Source: Kitasatospora sp052076145
GTDB lineage: Bacteria; Actinomycetota; Actinomycetes; Streptomycetales; Streptomycetaceae
Assembly: GCF_052076145.1 (NCBI RefSeq)
Contig: NZ_CP197246.1
Location: 3,410,001 to 3,474,000, forward strand
Reading direction: 5' to 3'
Length of the DNA stretch: 64,000 nucleotides
Under the pieces are notes generated by a model. The model worked only from the letters and a program-made list of their open reading frames with translations, was not told the origin of the DNA and did no database searches. The position numbers and the translations under genes were made by a program. Below, piece after piece: positions 28,001 to 35,595 of the stretch (position 1 is its first letter; every line of letters starts with the position of its first letter).

Positions 28001-29388
28001 GCGACCTGATCTCCCCCGGGGACTGGAACGCCGTCGGCCACCCCGGTCTGTGGTCCCGCAACCGCACGACCGGTGACATCCTCGGCTACACCTTCACCAC
28101 GGGGTCGGACAGCTTCGTCGACGACTTCTCCGGCTCCAGCGTCACCTGGAACACCGTCACCAAGATCGACACAGGTCTCAAGCTCGGCAACCTGCCGGCC
28201 AGCCCCTGGTCCGTGATCGGCTCCGAGGGCGACCTCAGCGGCGACGGCCTGGTCGACCTCTGGGCGCTCGACGCCACCAACGGCCTGACCATCTGGCCCG
28301 GTCACTCCGCCGCCGGTACGAAGGCCGTGACGGACTTCAACGCCCCGTACGGCATCGGCAGCACCAACGTCGCCACCGACCAGTGGCGCCTGAACGGCAC
28401 CAGCGCCCCGAGCATCACCCCGGACGCCACGGGCCAGCACCCGGGCACCGTCAAGGGCGGCGTCACCTTCCCGACCGACACCGTCGCCGGGCGCAGCACC
28501 ACCGTGGCCGCGCTCGCGGGCGGCGCCGCCGAGATCGACACCGCCGGCATGTCGGTCGACACCCGGCAGTCCTTCACCGTCTCGCTCTGGGTCAAGCCGA
28601 GCGCCCTGGGCAGCCCGGTGATCAGCCAGGACGGCACCAGCGCCAGCGGCTTCGCGATCTGGCCCGAAGGCGGCGACTCCACCTGGCGCTTCGGCATGGG
28701 CCGCAGCGACGACAACGGGTGGAACTACGACCAGACCGACTACCGCAGCCCGGCCGCCCACGCCCAGACCGGTGTCTGGACCAAGCTGACCGCGAGCTAC
28801 AACTCCGCGACCGGCCAGACCAGCCTCTTCGTCAACGGCATCCTGGCGGGCACCGGCTTCCACACCACCCAGTCGGGCATCACCGGCCCGGTCGTCCTGG
28901 GCCGGTACAAGTACCAGGGTGCGGGCAACTCGTTCTACAGCGGCAGCATCAGCGACGTCGCGGTCTACAACACCCCGACGGTGCCCGGCTCCTCGCCGAG
29001 CGCCATCACCTCGGGCGTCCAGGCCGGCCGCTGCCTGGACGACAACAAGGCCGTGATCACCGACGGCAACCCGGTCCAGATCTGGGACTGCAACTCCACC
29101 AACGCCCAGACCTGGACGGCGGGCACCGACGGCTCCATCCAGGTCCTCGGCCACTGCCTGGACGACTCGAACTCGGGCACCGCCAACGGCACGATCATCC
29201 AGCTCTGGACGTGCACCGGCTCGCCCGCCCAGAAGTGGCTCCCGCGCGGTGACGGCTCCATCGTCAACCCGCAGTCCGGCAAGTGCCTGGACATGCCGAA
29301 CGCCAACGTCACCAGCGGCACCCGCCCGCAGCTCTACGAGTGCAACGGCACCCCGGCCCAGAAGTGGGTCTTCACCCCGGTGAACTGA
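25012..29388 (+). CDS. Large secreted protein with FG-GAP, LamG-like and ricin-B modules
   Basis: The 1458-residue protein has a signal peptide (about residues 1-42) and an N-terminal module of the kind that precedes Rhs proteins in actinomycetes (LYPDVAPDTDLRVSVSKQGGFS... VIVKTPQAAANP). A Thr/Ser/Pro-Ala linker with a DNA tandem repeat follows, then a carbohydrate-binding-like beta region (380-550), FG-GAP/VCBS-type repeats (about 800-1090; FGDMTGDSSPDILVR, GDLSGDGLVDLWA), a LamG-like jelly roll (1123-1325) and a ricin-B beta-trefoil with repeated QxW motifs (1331-1458). It is probably cell-surface or secreted and adhesive. The GTG start precedes a basic signal peptide; its ribosome site is weak. 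It is transcribed away from the Rhs toxin. Confidence 0.85.
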   Translation: MQKLTSSQFPIFSRRSRLRPMAVLAAFALSTGLLAAAPAAWASGPADPDAAIAAADAAHAKDTPPTGADSFKQVSGDATAQALAQAKATGKDVPVPSLTTEFTETVATAAGHLSQTQHPLQQRVKKGGAWQELDATLATGPGGTVAPKTAASGLTLSGGGSGPLATMTSADGKQLAISAPFASLPVPVLSDSTALYPDVAPDTDLRVSVSKQGGFSTVLIVKTPQAAANPVVKNLKFTTATKGVTVAADTGGNLKATDSKGQPVFTAPAPLMWDSTSTPSTSTPSTSTASTAAAPKTAAAPMARSMAAPAAPGTPAAPASGKNAASTPDGPGTGAKLAQMPVSASGATVGLTADQSILTDPNTKFPVYIDPSWVPANMGKQSYTWTQQAFPNTSNFNKSSSADIDHPGVGYQGWSSPYGIERAYYQFDVSGYKGVVINKATLRADEYISSDWSCSNTYGVGAYLSAAFDGSTTWNHSPARYDWLGSPQVPGSGQNGCYNNVPVTWDATTVIKNGTAAGWNLAAFTLQGDESNRNAFKRFDYNASLSIEYDRAPNVPTNPHLGPVSPHTANPAGSSETCNGNALSSWSWINSDTASLNLNVSSPTQGQLAAWVHIWDFAQSGSPDISSGTTGLVNSGSDASWQLPANSLQDGHWYGWGGFANDTLPGVSWVQMNGDCHFRVDRTPPTVTFPATVADPTKQFPMSGNGQVPGLYAGQTGTIPFTATDPNPSGLQTSGLACLRWSFDPQLTGAAWQCGGAIPSGGISVTPTRWGTNLLYVQAEDNAGNLSQVSSYAFYAPWNPNGPAPAFGDMTGDSSPDILVRHPDGGLYTHNAPAGTQAGSAAVTLSALPADSPGKDSWANYQITHRGSVRGSKNVDDVIVHKNGDASLVAYLNPGNNAPVGRINSSVPLTRPDCVVTTNNPDCTGYAGTWAGVTQIAALGDPMHSNLGQAGAFQDRTGLLTTENVGSGDAALWYFPMISDNTLGRPVKLAGTGWANRDLISPGDWNAVGHPGLWSRNRTTGDILGYTFTTGSDSFVDDFSGSSVTWNTVTKIDTGLKLGNLPASPWSVIGSEGDLSGDGLVDLWALDATNGLTIWPGHSAAGTKAVTDFNAPYGIGSTNVATDQWRLNGTSAPSITPDATGQHPGTVKGGVTFPTDTVAGRSTTVAALAGGAAEIDTAGMSVDTRQSFTVSLWVKPSALGSPVISQDGTSASGFAIWPEGGDSTWRFGMGRSDDNGWNYDQTDYRSPAAHAQTGVWTKLTASYNSATGQTSLFVNGILAGTGFHTTQSGITGPVVLGRYKYQGAGNSFYSGSISDVAVYNTPTVPGSSPSAITSGVQAGRCLDDNKAVITDGNPVQIWDCNSTNAQTWTAGTDGSIQVLGHCLDDSNSGTANGTIIQLWTCTGSPAQKWLPRGDGSIVNPQSGKCLDMPNANVTSGTRPQLYECNGTPAQKWVFTPVN
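25836..25880 (+). repeat. Three 15-bp tandem repeats coding TSTPS-type linker
   Basis: The unit CACCAGCACCCCGAG occurs three times head to tail (the third copy has one C-to-G change), encoding TSTPS/TSTPS/TSTAS. Such in-frame repeats can change copy number and so linker length. Confidence 0.8.
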
Positions 29389-29404
29389 TCACCGAGGACC
29401 AACC

Positions 29405-29451
29405 CCAGGAGGGGCGCGGCGACCATCACCTGGTCCCCGCGCCCCTCCTGG
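29405..29451 (+). terminator. Strong terminator after the FG-GAP/ricin-B gene
   Basis: A 15-bp perfect stem (CCAGGAGGGGCGCGG / CCGCGCCCCTCCTGG) with a 17-nt loop begins 17 nt after the stop codon and is followed by TTT. Confidence 0.9.
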
Positions 29452-29517
29452 TTTCCCGCCCTGCGTCACACCATCAGGTGACAGCGGCCGTTCCCGGAGC
29501 CGGATAGCGTGGCCCGC

Positions 29518-30087
29518 ATGAGTACCTCCCCGCACAGCGGGCCTGCCGACTACGAGCATGTGGAGAACCCGGAGCTGGCACTGAAGTACGCCATCCAGCA
29601 CCTGTCCGGGGAGCGCGCCGAGATCATCGAGGGAGTCATCACCCCCATGTCACCGAGCTGGGCCCACGAGAACGCGGCCGACCTGATCCGCGAGCAGCTC
29701 GGGCCCCGCATGCGCGAACTCGACTACCGCGCCGGATCCGGCAACCTCGACCTGCCCGGCAGTGAGAACTACTACATTCCCGACCTCGCGGTCGTCCCGG
29801 CCGCTCTGGCCAGGACCGAAGGGCCGCTCCTCCCCGACCAGACCCTGCTGGTGGTCGAGGTGACCTCACCGTCCAACGGCGATACCGACCGGACGGTCAA
29901 GCGCCGTCGCTACGCCCAGTACGGCGCACCGCTGTACCTCCTGGTGGACCGCCAGGAGCAGACCTGCACGTTGTTCTCCCAGCCGGGCCGGCTCGGTTAC
30001 ACCCGGGCCGAAGGACCGCACCCGTTCGGCGTGGTCATCCACCTGCCGGACCCCTTCGGGCTCGCCCTCGACACCAGCGGTCTGTAG
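29518..30087 (+). CDS. Uma2/DUF820-family protein (PD-(D/E)XK-like)
   Basis: The 189-residue protein matches the Uma2 fold: an N-terminal helical region, EIIEGVI and SWAHENAADLI, then the restriction-nuclease-like core with YYIPDLAVV and VVEVTSPSN, followed by YAQYGAPLYLLVD. The PD...EVxS residues correspond to the catalytic Asp and Glu of PD-(D/E)XK enzymes, although the Lys is replaced, as is usual in the family, and real targets are unknown. The ATG at 29518 was preferred because TAGCGT, a good -10-like hexamer, lies about 9 bp upstream, suggesting leaderless expression; an in-frame GTG exists at 29509. Dozens of paralogues per genome are typical for Streptomyces. Confidence 0.85.
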   Translation: MSTSPHSGPADYEHVENPELALKYAIQHLSGERAEIIEGVITPMSPSWAHENAADLIREQLGPRMRELDYRAGSGNLDLPGSENYYIPDLAVVPAALARTEGPLLPDQTLLVVEVTSPSNGDTDRTVKRRRYAQYGAPLYLLVDRQEQTCTLFSQPGRLGYTRAEGPHPFGVVIHLPDPFGLALDTSGL

Positions 30088-30120
30088 GTGGGGCCCGCCC
30101 GAGCGGGCCCCACCACAGCC

Positions 30121-31200
30121 CTACAGCTCCTTGCGGAAGGTCTCCGCCGCCGCGAGGAAGAGGTCGTTGCCCGCGACCTCGCCGATCGTCACGCGGACGC
30201 CCTCGCCCGCGAACGGGCGGACGACGACCCCGGCCGCGCCGCAGGCCGCCGCGAAGTCCATGGTGCGCTCGCCCAGCCGCAGCCAGACGAAGTTGGCCTG
30301 CGAGTCGGCGAGCTCCCAGCCCTGCCGGGTCAGCTCGGCGGCGACCCGGGTGCGCTCCTCGACCAGCGCCTCGACGCGCACCAGCAGGGCGTCCTCGGCC
30401 CGCAGCGAGGCGACGGCCGCGTCCTGGGCGAGCTGGCTCACGCCGAACGGGATGGCGGTCTTGCGCAGCGCGGTCGCGACGGGCTCGTGGCCGATCGCGA
30501 AGCCGACCCGCAGGCCGGCCAGGCCGTACGCCTTGGAGAAGGTGCGCAGCACGCAGACGTTCGGCCGGTCGCGGTAGATCTCGACGCCGTCCGGCACGTC
30601 GGCGTCGCGGATGAACTCGCGGTATGCCTCGTCCAGCACGACCAGCACGTCGCCGGGGACGGCGTCGAGGAAGCGCTCCAGCTCGGCGCGGTGGATCGCG
30701 ACGCCGGTGGGGTTGTTGGGGTTGCAGACGAAGATCAGCCGGGTCCGGTCGGTGACGGCGGCCAGCATCGCGTCGAGGTCGTGCGCCTCACCGGCGGTGA
30801 GCGGCACGGGCACGGGGGTGGCGCCGGCGACCTGGGTGATGATCGGGTACGCCTCGAAGGAGCGCCAGGCGAAGATCACCTCGTCCCCCGGGCCCGCCGT
30901 GGAGAGCACCAGGGACTGCGCCACGCTGACCGAGCCGGTCCCGACGGCGACGTGCTCGGCGGGGACGCCGAACCGCGCGGCCAGCTCGGCGACCAGCTCG
31001 GTGGCCGCCATGTCGGGGTAGCGGTTGAACGAGCCCGCCGCGCCGATGGCCGCGTCGAGGACGCCGGGCAGCGGCTCGTACGGGTTCTCGTTGGAGGACA
31101 GCTTGTACGAGTCGGCGCTGGCCGGCTTGCCGGGCCGGTAGGTCGGGATGCCGTCCAGGGTCGGCCTGAGGCGGGGACCCTGCGCTGCCGTACCGCTCAC
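30121..31200 (-). CDS. hisC: Histidinol-phosphate / aromatic aminotransferase (HisC family)
   Basis: The 359-residue fold-type I PLP enzyme has LSSNENPYEP near the N terminus, NPNNPTG (cofactor-binding), LDEAYREF and the PLP Lys in TFSKAYGLAGLRVGF. It converts histidinol phosphate and 2-oxoglutarate to the imidazole-acetol phosphate and glutamate in histidine synthesis, or acts on aromatic 2-oxo acids; the family overlaps and this copy is not in a his operon, so an aromatic role is possible. The GTG start has GAAGGAG 6 nt upstream. It is divergent from the LacI regulator gene. Confidence 0.85.
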   Translation of the reverse strand: MSGTAAQGPRLRPTLDGIPTYRPGKPASADSYKLSSNENPYEPLPGVLDAAIGAAGSFNRYPDMAATELVAELAARFGVPAEHVAVGTGSVSVAQSLVLSTAGPGDEVIFAWRSFEAYPIITQVAGATPVPVPLTAGEAHDLDAMLAAVTDRTRLIFVCNPNNPTGVAIHRAELERFLDAVPGDVLVVLDEAYREFIRDADVPDGVEIYRDRPNVCVLRTFSKAYGLAGLRVGFAIGHEPVATALRKTAIPFGVSQLAQDAAVASLRAEDALLVRVEALVEERTRVAAELTRQGWELADSQANFVWLRLGERTMDFAAACGAAGVVVRPFAGEGVRVTIGEVAGNDLFLAAAETFRKEL

Positions 31201-31460
31201 GGTGCACTCCTTCTGTGGTTCTTGTCGTTCGGCGCATCGGTGACGCCGGGGTCTCCGCCGTACCGAGCCCGAGGCCGCGGCACCCGTGACCACCCCGGTC
31301 GGGTGCCCCGAACGATACTGGCCGCCCTCACCCGTAGGGGTGAGATGCTCGTCCGGGTCACAGGTGCAGATCAGCCATTCTGCCGGGTTCCTATGGCACA
31401 TGTCAGAGGTAATAAGGCCGAATCGAGGCGGGTATCCAAGGAACCTCTCGCGGTCGGCTC

Positions 31461-31483
31461 ACGGAGAAACGGTTCTTCTCCGT
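31461..31483. promoter_or_regulatory. Inverted repeat in the hisC-lacI intergenic region
   Basis: Arms ACGGAGAA and TTCTCCGT with a 7-nt spacer lie 54 bp upstream of the LacI-type gene. The 336-bp divergent region (31201-31536) holds no gene I can support. It is less GC-rich around 31370-31480, as expected for promoters. The repeat may be an autoregulatory operator. Confidence 0.4.
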
Positions 31484-31536
31484 CTCGGTACGCCCCGGTC
31501 ACAGAGAGCCGCCATGCGCCATACGATCGGTCCGCC

Positions 31537-32694
31537 ATGACAGCAGCAGCCAACCAGAGCGGTCGACGACCCACCACCTCGCGGCGTCTGGAGCGGGCCG
31601 GCATCCGGGATGTGGCAGCAGCCGCCGGAGTGTCGATCACCACGGTCTCGGACGCCCTGAACGGTAAGGGACGCCTTCCCGACGAGACCAGAAGCCGAGT
31701 GCGCGAGGTAGCGGAGCGCCTCGGCTACCGCCCGTCCGCCGCCGCCCGGACCCTGCGCACCGGACGGTCCGGGCTGATCGGACTGACCGTCACCACCTAC
31801 GGCGAGGAGCCGTTCACCTTCACCGAGTTCGCCTACTTCGCCGAGATGGCGCGCGCCGCGACCAGCGCGGCCCTCAGCCGGGGGTACGCCCTGGTGGTGC
31901 TCCCCGCGTCGTCCCGGCACGACGTCTGGAGCAACATCGCCCTGGACGGCACCGTCGTCATCGACCCGCCCGACCAGGATCCGCTGGTCAGCGAGCTCTA
32001 CCGGTCCGGCGTGCCGGTGGTCAGCGACGGCAAGCCGGGCAACTGCCCGGTCACCGCCTGGGTCGACAACGACCACGAGGCCGCCGTGCTCGGCATCCTC
32101 GACCACCTCTCCGAAGCCGGGGCTCGCCGGATCGGCCTGCTCACCGGCACCTCCACCGACACCTACACCCGGCTCTCCACCGACGCCTACCTCGGCTGGT
32201 GCCGCCGGGTCGGCCAGGAGCCGGTCTACGAGACCTACCCGGCGCACGACCCCGCCGCCGGAGCCGTCGCCGCCGACCGCCTGCTCGCCCGCCCGGACCG
32301 TCCGGACGCGGTGTACGGGCTGTTCGACCCGAACGGCACCGACCTGCTCGCCGCCGCCCGCCGGTACGGGCTGCGGGTGCCCGACGACCTGCTGCTGGTC
32401 TGCTGCAGCGAGAGCGACGTGTACGCCACCACCGAGCCCCCGATCACCACCCTCTCGCTCAAGCCCCGGCGGATCGGCACCACCGTCGTCAACCTGCTCA
32501 TCGACGCCATCGAGGGAGTCGACTCCGGCACCGGCGTCGACGTCGGGCGGCTCTTCCCGGCCCGCTTCCGCACCGCCGGGACGGGGCCGCCACCGGGCAC
32601 CCTGATGCCGACGGAGCTGATCGTCCGGGCGTCCTCGCAACGCCGCAGCCCCCGAACGACCGTCAGCCCGCCCCGCCCTCCGGGCGAGGTCTAG
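31537..32694 (+). CDS. LacI-family transcriptional regulator
   Basis: The 385-residue protein has an N-terminal helix-turn-helix near residues 22-50 (IRDVAAAAGVSITTVSDALNG) followed by the hinge and a type-I periplasmic-binding-like effector domain (GLIGLTVTTYG ... RRIGLLTG ... YGLFDPNGTDLLAAARRYG ... TTLSLKP). It should bind a palindromic operator and respond to a small sugar-like ligand. The start ATG lies close to CGATCGG with no clear ribosome site, so leaderless or weak initiation is possible. The C-terminal 20 residues are Arg/Pro-rich and disordered. It is divergent from hisC. Confidence 0.9.
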   Translation: MTAAANQSGRRPTTSRRLERAGIRDVAAAAGVSITTVSDALNGKGRLPDETRSRVREVAERLGYRPSAAARTLRTGRSGLIGLTVTTYGEEPFTFTEFAYFAEMARAATSAALSRGYALVVLPASSRHDVWSNIALDGTVVIDPPDQDPLVSELYRSGVPVVSDGKPGNCPVTAWVDNDHEAAVLGILDHLSEAGARRIGLLTGTSTDTYTRLSTDAYLGWCRRVGQEPVYETYPAHDPAAGAVAADRLLARPDRPDAVYGLFDPNGTDLLAAARRYGLRVPDDLLLVCCSESDVYATTEPPITTLSLKPRRIGTTVVNLLIDAIEGVDSGTGVDVGRLFPARFRTAGTGPPPGTLMPTELIVRASSQRRSPRTTVSPPRPPGEV

Positions 32695-32820
32695 ACCACC
32701 CCATGCCGGGACAGACCGGTGCAAAACCGCACCCTTGACCAGGGCTCCCGGTGACTCTCCCGACGATTGGATACCGACCAGGTGAGGACGCCGGGAGAGT
32801 GGTCTTCCTATGATGGGCGA

Positions 32821-33975
32821 ATGACACCCGAGGACCGCTTCCCCGGGCCTGAACTGCCCGACTCAGGCCCCCGCCACCAGCAGGACCTCGACGTGCTCCC
32901 GTACGGCTCCTACTACGACCCCCCCGAGCCCGACCCCGGGTACGGCTACACCACCACCAGCGGGTACGGCGGCGCGCGCTTCCTGGAGCAGCACTGGCCG
33001 ACGGCCAGTCAGCCCGAGCTCGCGCCCGAGCCCGCCCCCGAGCCGTCCCAGCCCGCCCCGCACCGGCCCTCCGCCGAGGACCCGCCGACCATCGAGCTCG
33101 GCCCCACCCTCGGCGAGCTCGCCGAGGAGCTGAACTACCCGTACCCGCAGCCCGAGCCCGGCGAGGCGCCCGGCCCGCTCTACGTGGTCGGCGACGTGCA
33201 CGGGTACCTCGACGAGCTGCTCGCCGCGCTGCACCAGCAGGGCCTGATCGACGCCGAGGGCCACTGGTCCGCCGGGCGCTCGCGGCTCTGGTTCCTCGGC
33301 GACTTCACCGACCGGGGCCCGGACGGCATCGGCGTGATCGACCTGGTGATGCAGCTCGCCGCCGAGGCCGCCGCCGCCGGGGGCTACTGCCGCGCCCTGA
33401 TGGGCAATCACGAACTGCTCTTCCTGGGCGCCGCCCGGTACGGCGACGAGCCCGTCCAGTCCACCGCGGGCACCGCCTCCTTCCTCGCCGCCTGGCGCCT
33501 CAACGGCGGCCAGCAGCAGGATCTCGAACGCCTGGAGACGCACCACGTCAGCTGGCTCTCCCGGCTGCCCGCGATCGCCCTGGAGGACGACCACCTGCTG
33601 CTGCACTCGGACACCACCGCCTACCTGGAGTACGGCGCGTCCATCGCCGAGGTCAACGACGCCGTCCACCACCTGCTGGCCGACGAGGGCGCCGACGAGT
33701 GGTGGGACTGCTTCCGCCGCTTCACCAAGCGCTTCGCCTTCCGCGGCGACGCGGGCCCGACGGCCGTCCACGAGCTGCTCGGCGCGTACGGCGGCCGCCG
33801 GGTCGTGCACGGTCACAGCCCGATCCCGTACCTCACCGGCTCGACGCACCTGGACGACGGCACCCCGCCGCACGTGCCCGGCCCGTACATCTACGCGGAC
33901 GAGCTGGCCATCGCCATGGACGGCGGCGTCACCATGGAGGGCCGCCTGCTGGTCGCCCGACTGCCGCTCAACTGA
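32821..33975 (+). CDS. PPP-type metallophosphoesterase with Pro-rich N-terminal extension
   Basis: The 384-residue protein has an N-terminal 120 residues rich in Pro, Glu, Tyr and Gly and probably disordered. The PPP phosphatase core follows: GDVHG, GDFTDRGPD, MGNHE and VVHGHSP supply the two-metal ligands. The family includes Ser/Thr phosphatases and diadenosine tetraphosphatases; the insertion between motif III and the final HGH is that of ApaH-like/bacterial PP1-like enzymes. The start ATG is preceded by TATGAT, a good -10 hexamer, about 6 nt away, so the transcript may be leaderless. It stands alone. A 178-bp gap follows, with a GTCACC-N5-GGTGAC repeat at 34063-34079. Confidence 0.88.
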   Translation: MTPEDRFPGPELPDSGPRHQQDLDVLPYGSYYDPPEPDPGYGYTTTSGYGGARFLEQHWPTASQPELAPEPAPEPSQPAPHRPSAEDPPTIELGPTLGELAEELNYPYPQPEPGEAPGPLYVVGDVHGYLDELLAALHQQGLIDAEGHWSAGRSRLWFLGDFTDRGPDGIGVIDLVMQLAAEAAAAGGYCRALMGNHELLFLGAARYGDEPVQSTAGTASFLAAWRLNGGQQQDLERLETHHVSWLSRLPAIALEDDHLLLHSDTTAYLEYGASIAEVNDAVHHLLADEGADEWWDCFRRFTKRFAFRGDAGPTAVHELLGAYGGRRVVHGHSPIPYLTGSTHLDDGTPPHVPGPYIYADELAIAMDGGVTMEGRLLVARLPLN

Positions 33976-34153
33976 ACGAGCAATTCGACGACCGGGCGAA
34001 CAACTGAACAACTGCCAGAAGCTGCACGGGGCCTGACAACACTGAAAATCCGGAAACCGACTGTCACCCGGTCGGTGACCGCCCCTACCATCAACTCACC
34101 CACCCGTGCCATCCGTCCAATCCACCTCCGTGACCAAGCGGAACGGGGTACCC

Positions 34154-34990
34154 ATGACAGACACCCCGCACCTGCCCGCCGAGGACCGCCCGGATTTCCA
34201 ACGGGCCCTCGACGAAGCACTGCGTGACCGAGCCGTACTCGACGCCCTGAGCGCCTCCGGGCCGCACCTCAACTCCGAGCAGCTGCACACCAAGACCCTG
34301 CTCGCGGCCGACGAGATCGCCGCCGTCGCCGCCGACGAGCACCAGCACTACACCGCCCTGCGCACCGCCCTCCGGGAGCCCGCCGACCGCCGGCCCGGCC
34401 TCTCCACCCGGCTCCGCTCCGAGGACGGCGCCGGGTTCTTCCCGGTGCTCACCGTGCTCACCCCCGTCCTCGCCTGGGCCGCGGCCGCCATCCTGCTCCT
34501 GATCGGGTACGGGCTGCGCGCGAGCAGCCCCGATCTCGCGCTCGGGCAGGCCCTGCTGACGGCCGGTTGGCTGCTGCTCGCGATCGGCGCCGCCGCTCTC
34601 GTGGTCGGCACCGTCGGGCTGCTGCTCACCGCCCTGCGGGACGGCTCCGCACCGCCCGACGGCCAGGACCCGCAACTGCGCGAGGACGTCGCCGAGGCCC
34701 GCCGGGTCTGGCTCCGGGCGCTGCGCGAGCACGGCATCCTGCCGTACCTGCACGCCAACCTGACCTCCGAGCCCGCACTCTCCGCCCAGCCCGGTGTCCT
34801 GCCCGCCGCCCGCCCGGCCCCGCCGGGCTACACCAGCCCCGGCTACCGCAGCGCGACCTGGAGCAGCCCGGGGTTCAGCAGCCCCGGCTCCGAGGGCATC
34901 ACCGACCCGGACGGGCGCGAGCCCCGCGCCGCCGAATTCAGCAGCCCGGGATACAGCTCACCCGACTTCACCGGCCCCGACGAGGTCTGA
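34154..34990 (+). CDS. Two-helix membrane protein with SSPG-type repeat tail
   Basis: The 278-residue protein has a charged N-terminal helical region (1-90), two membrane helices (about 96-121 and 131-160), a cytoplasmic helix with ARRVWLRALREHGILPYL, then a tail from residue 220 made of Y/F-[ST]-S-P-G repeats (YTSPGY, FSSPGS, FSSPGYSSPDF) ending in TGPDEV. I do not know a function; proteins of this shape with SSPDF tails recur in Streptomyces. It is the first of five co-directional genes, 38 nt before the SLOG-like gene. The repeats could be a multivalent binding or phosphorylation segment. Confidence 0.75.
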   Translation: MTDTPHLPAEDRPDFQRALDEALRDRAVLDALSASGPHLNSEQLHTKTLLAADEIAAVAADEHQHYTALRTALREPADRRPGLSTRLRSEDGAGFFPVLTVLTPVLAWAAAAILLLIGYGLRASSPDLALGQALLTAGWLLLAIGAAALVVGTVGLLLTALRDGSAPPDGQDPQLREDVAEARRVWLRALREHGILPYLHANLTSEPALSAQPGVLPAARPAPPGYTSPGYRSATWSSPGFSSPGSEGITDPDGREPRAAEFSSPGYSSPDFTGPDEV

Positions 34991-35028
34991 GCCCCCTCCA
35001 CGTCCGAGACCCCGCGGAAGGCCCACCC

Positions 35029-35517
35029 CTGACGGTCATCGCCGTGACCGGCCACCTCGACCTCACCCCGCCGAGCCTGCCGCCCCTGCGGGCGGCGCTC
35101 GTCGCGCTGCTGAAGCCGTACGCCGCCGCGCTCACCGGCGTCTCCTGCCTGGCCCCGGGCGCCGACGCGCTGTTCGCCGACACCGTGCTGACCCTCGGCG
35201 GCCGCCTGGTCGCCGTCCTGCCCGCCGCCGACTACCGGACCACCCAGGTCACCCCCGCCTACGCCGCCGACTTCGACCGCCTCCTGCACGCCGCGGCCGA
35301 AGTCCTCGTCATGCCGTACGCCCACGCCGACCGCCCCGCCTTCCGGGCCGCCAACGACGAACTCCTGCGCCGCGCCGACCGGCTGGTCGCCGTCTGGGAC
35401 GGCCGGCCCGCCCCCGGGCTCGGCGGCACCGCCGACATGGTCCGCGCCGCCCGCGCGGCCAGGTGCCCGGTGGACGTGCTCTGGCCGACGGGCACCCGCC
35501 GCAGCTCCGACGGTTGA
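35029..35517 (+). CDS. SLOG-like Rossmann nucleotide-binding protein
   Basis: This is a 162-residue single-domain protein with TVIAVTGHLDL, GVSCLAPGADALFADTVL, LVAVLPAADY, RRADRLVAVWDG and a PGLGGTADMVRAAR glycine-rich loop. This order (GH after strand 1, GAD-x-LFA helix, GGTADM) resembles SLOG/DprA-LOG-type proteins that bind or sense nucleotide-derived ligands. Start: GGAAGG lies 7 nt before a CTG at 35029, and the first beta strand begins at once, so I favour a CTG start. The only usual codon is a GTG at 35044, which has no ribosome site and would remove strand 1. It sits between two membrane-protein genes, a pairing known for SLOG conflict systems. Confidence 0.7.
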   Translation: MTVIAVTGHLDLTPPSLPPLRAALVALLKPYAAALTGVSCLAPGADALFADTVLTLGGRLVAVLPAADYRTTQVTPAYAADFDRLLHAAAEVLVMPYAHADRPAFRAANDELLRRADRLVAVWDGRPAPGLGGTADMVRAARAARCPVDVLWPTGTRRSSDG

Positions 35518-35595
35518 ACCCGCGCGCCCTGCGGCATCCTTCTGACCGTCCCGCTCCACGTCCCACCACCGCACGCGCTCACCCCGGGGGCCCAG

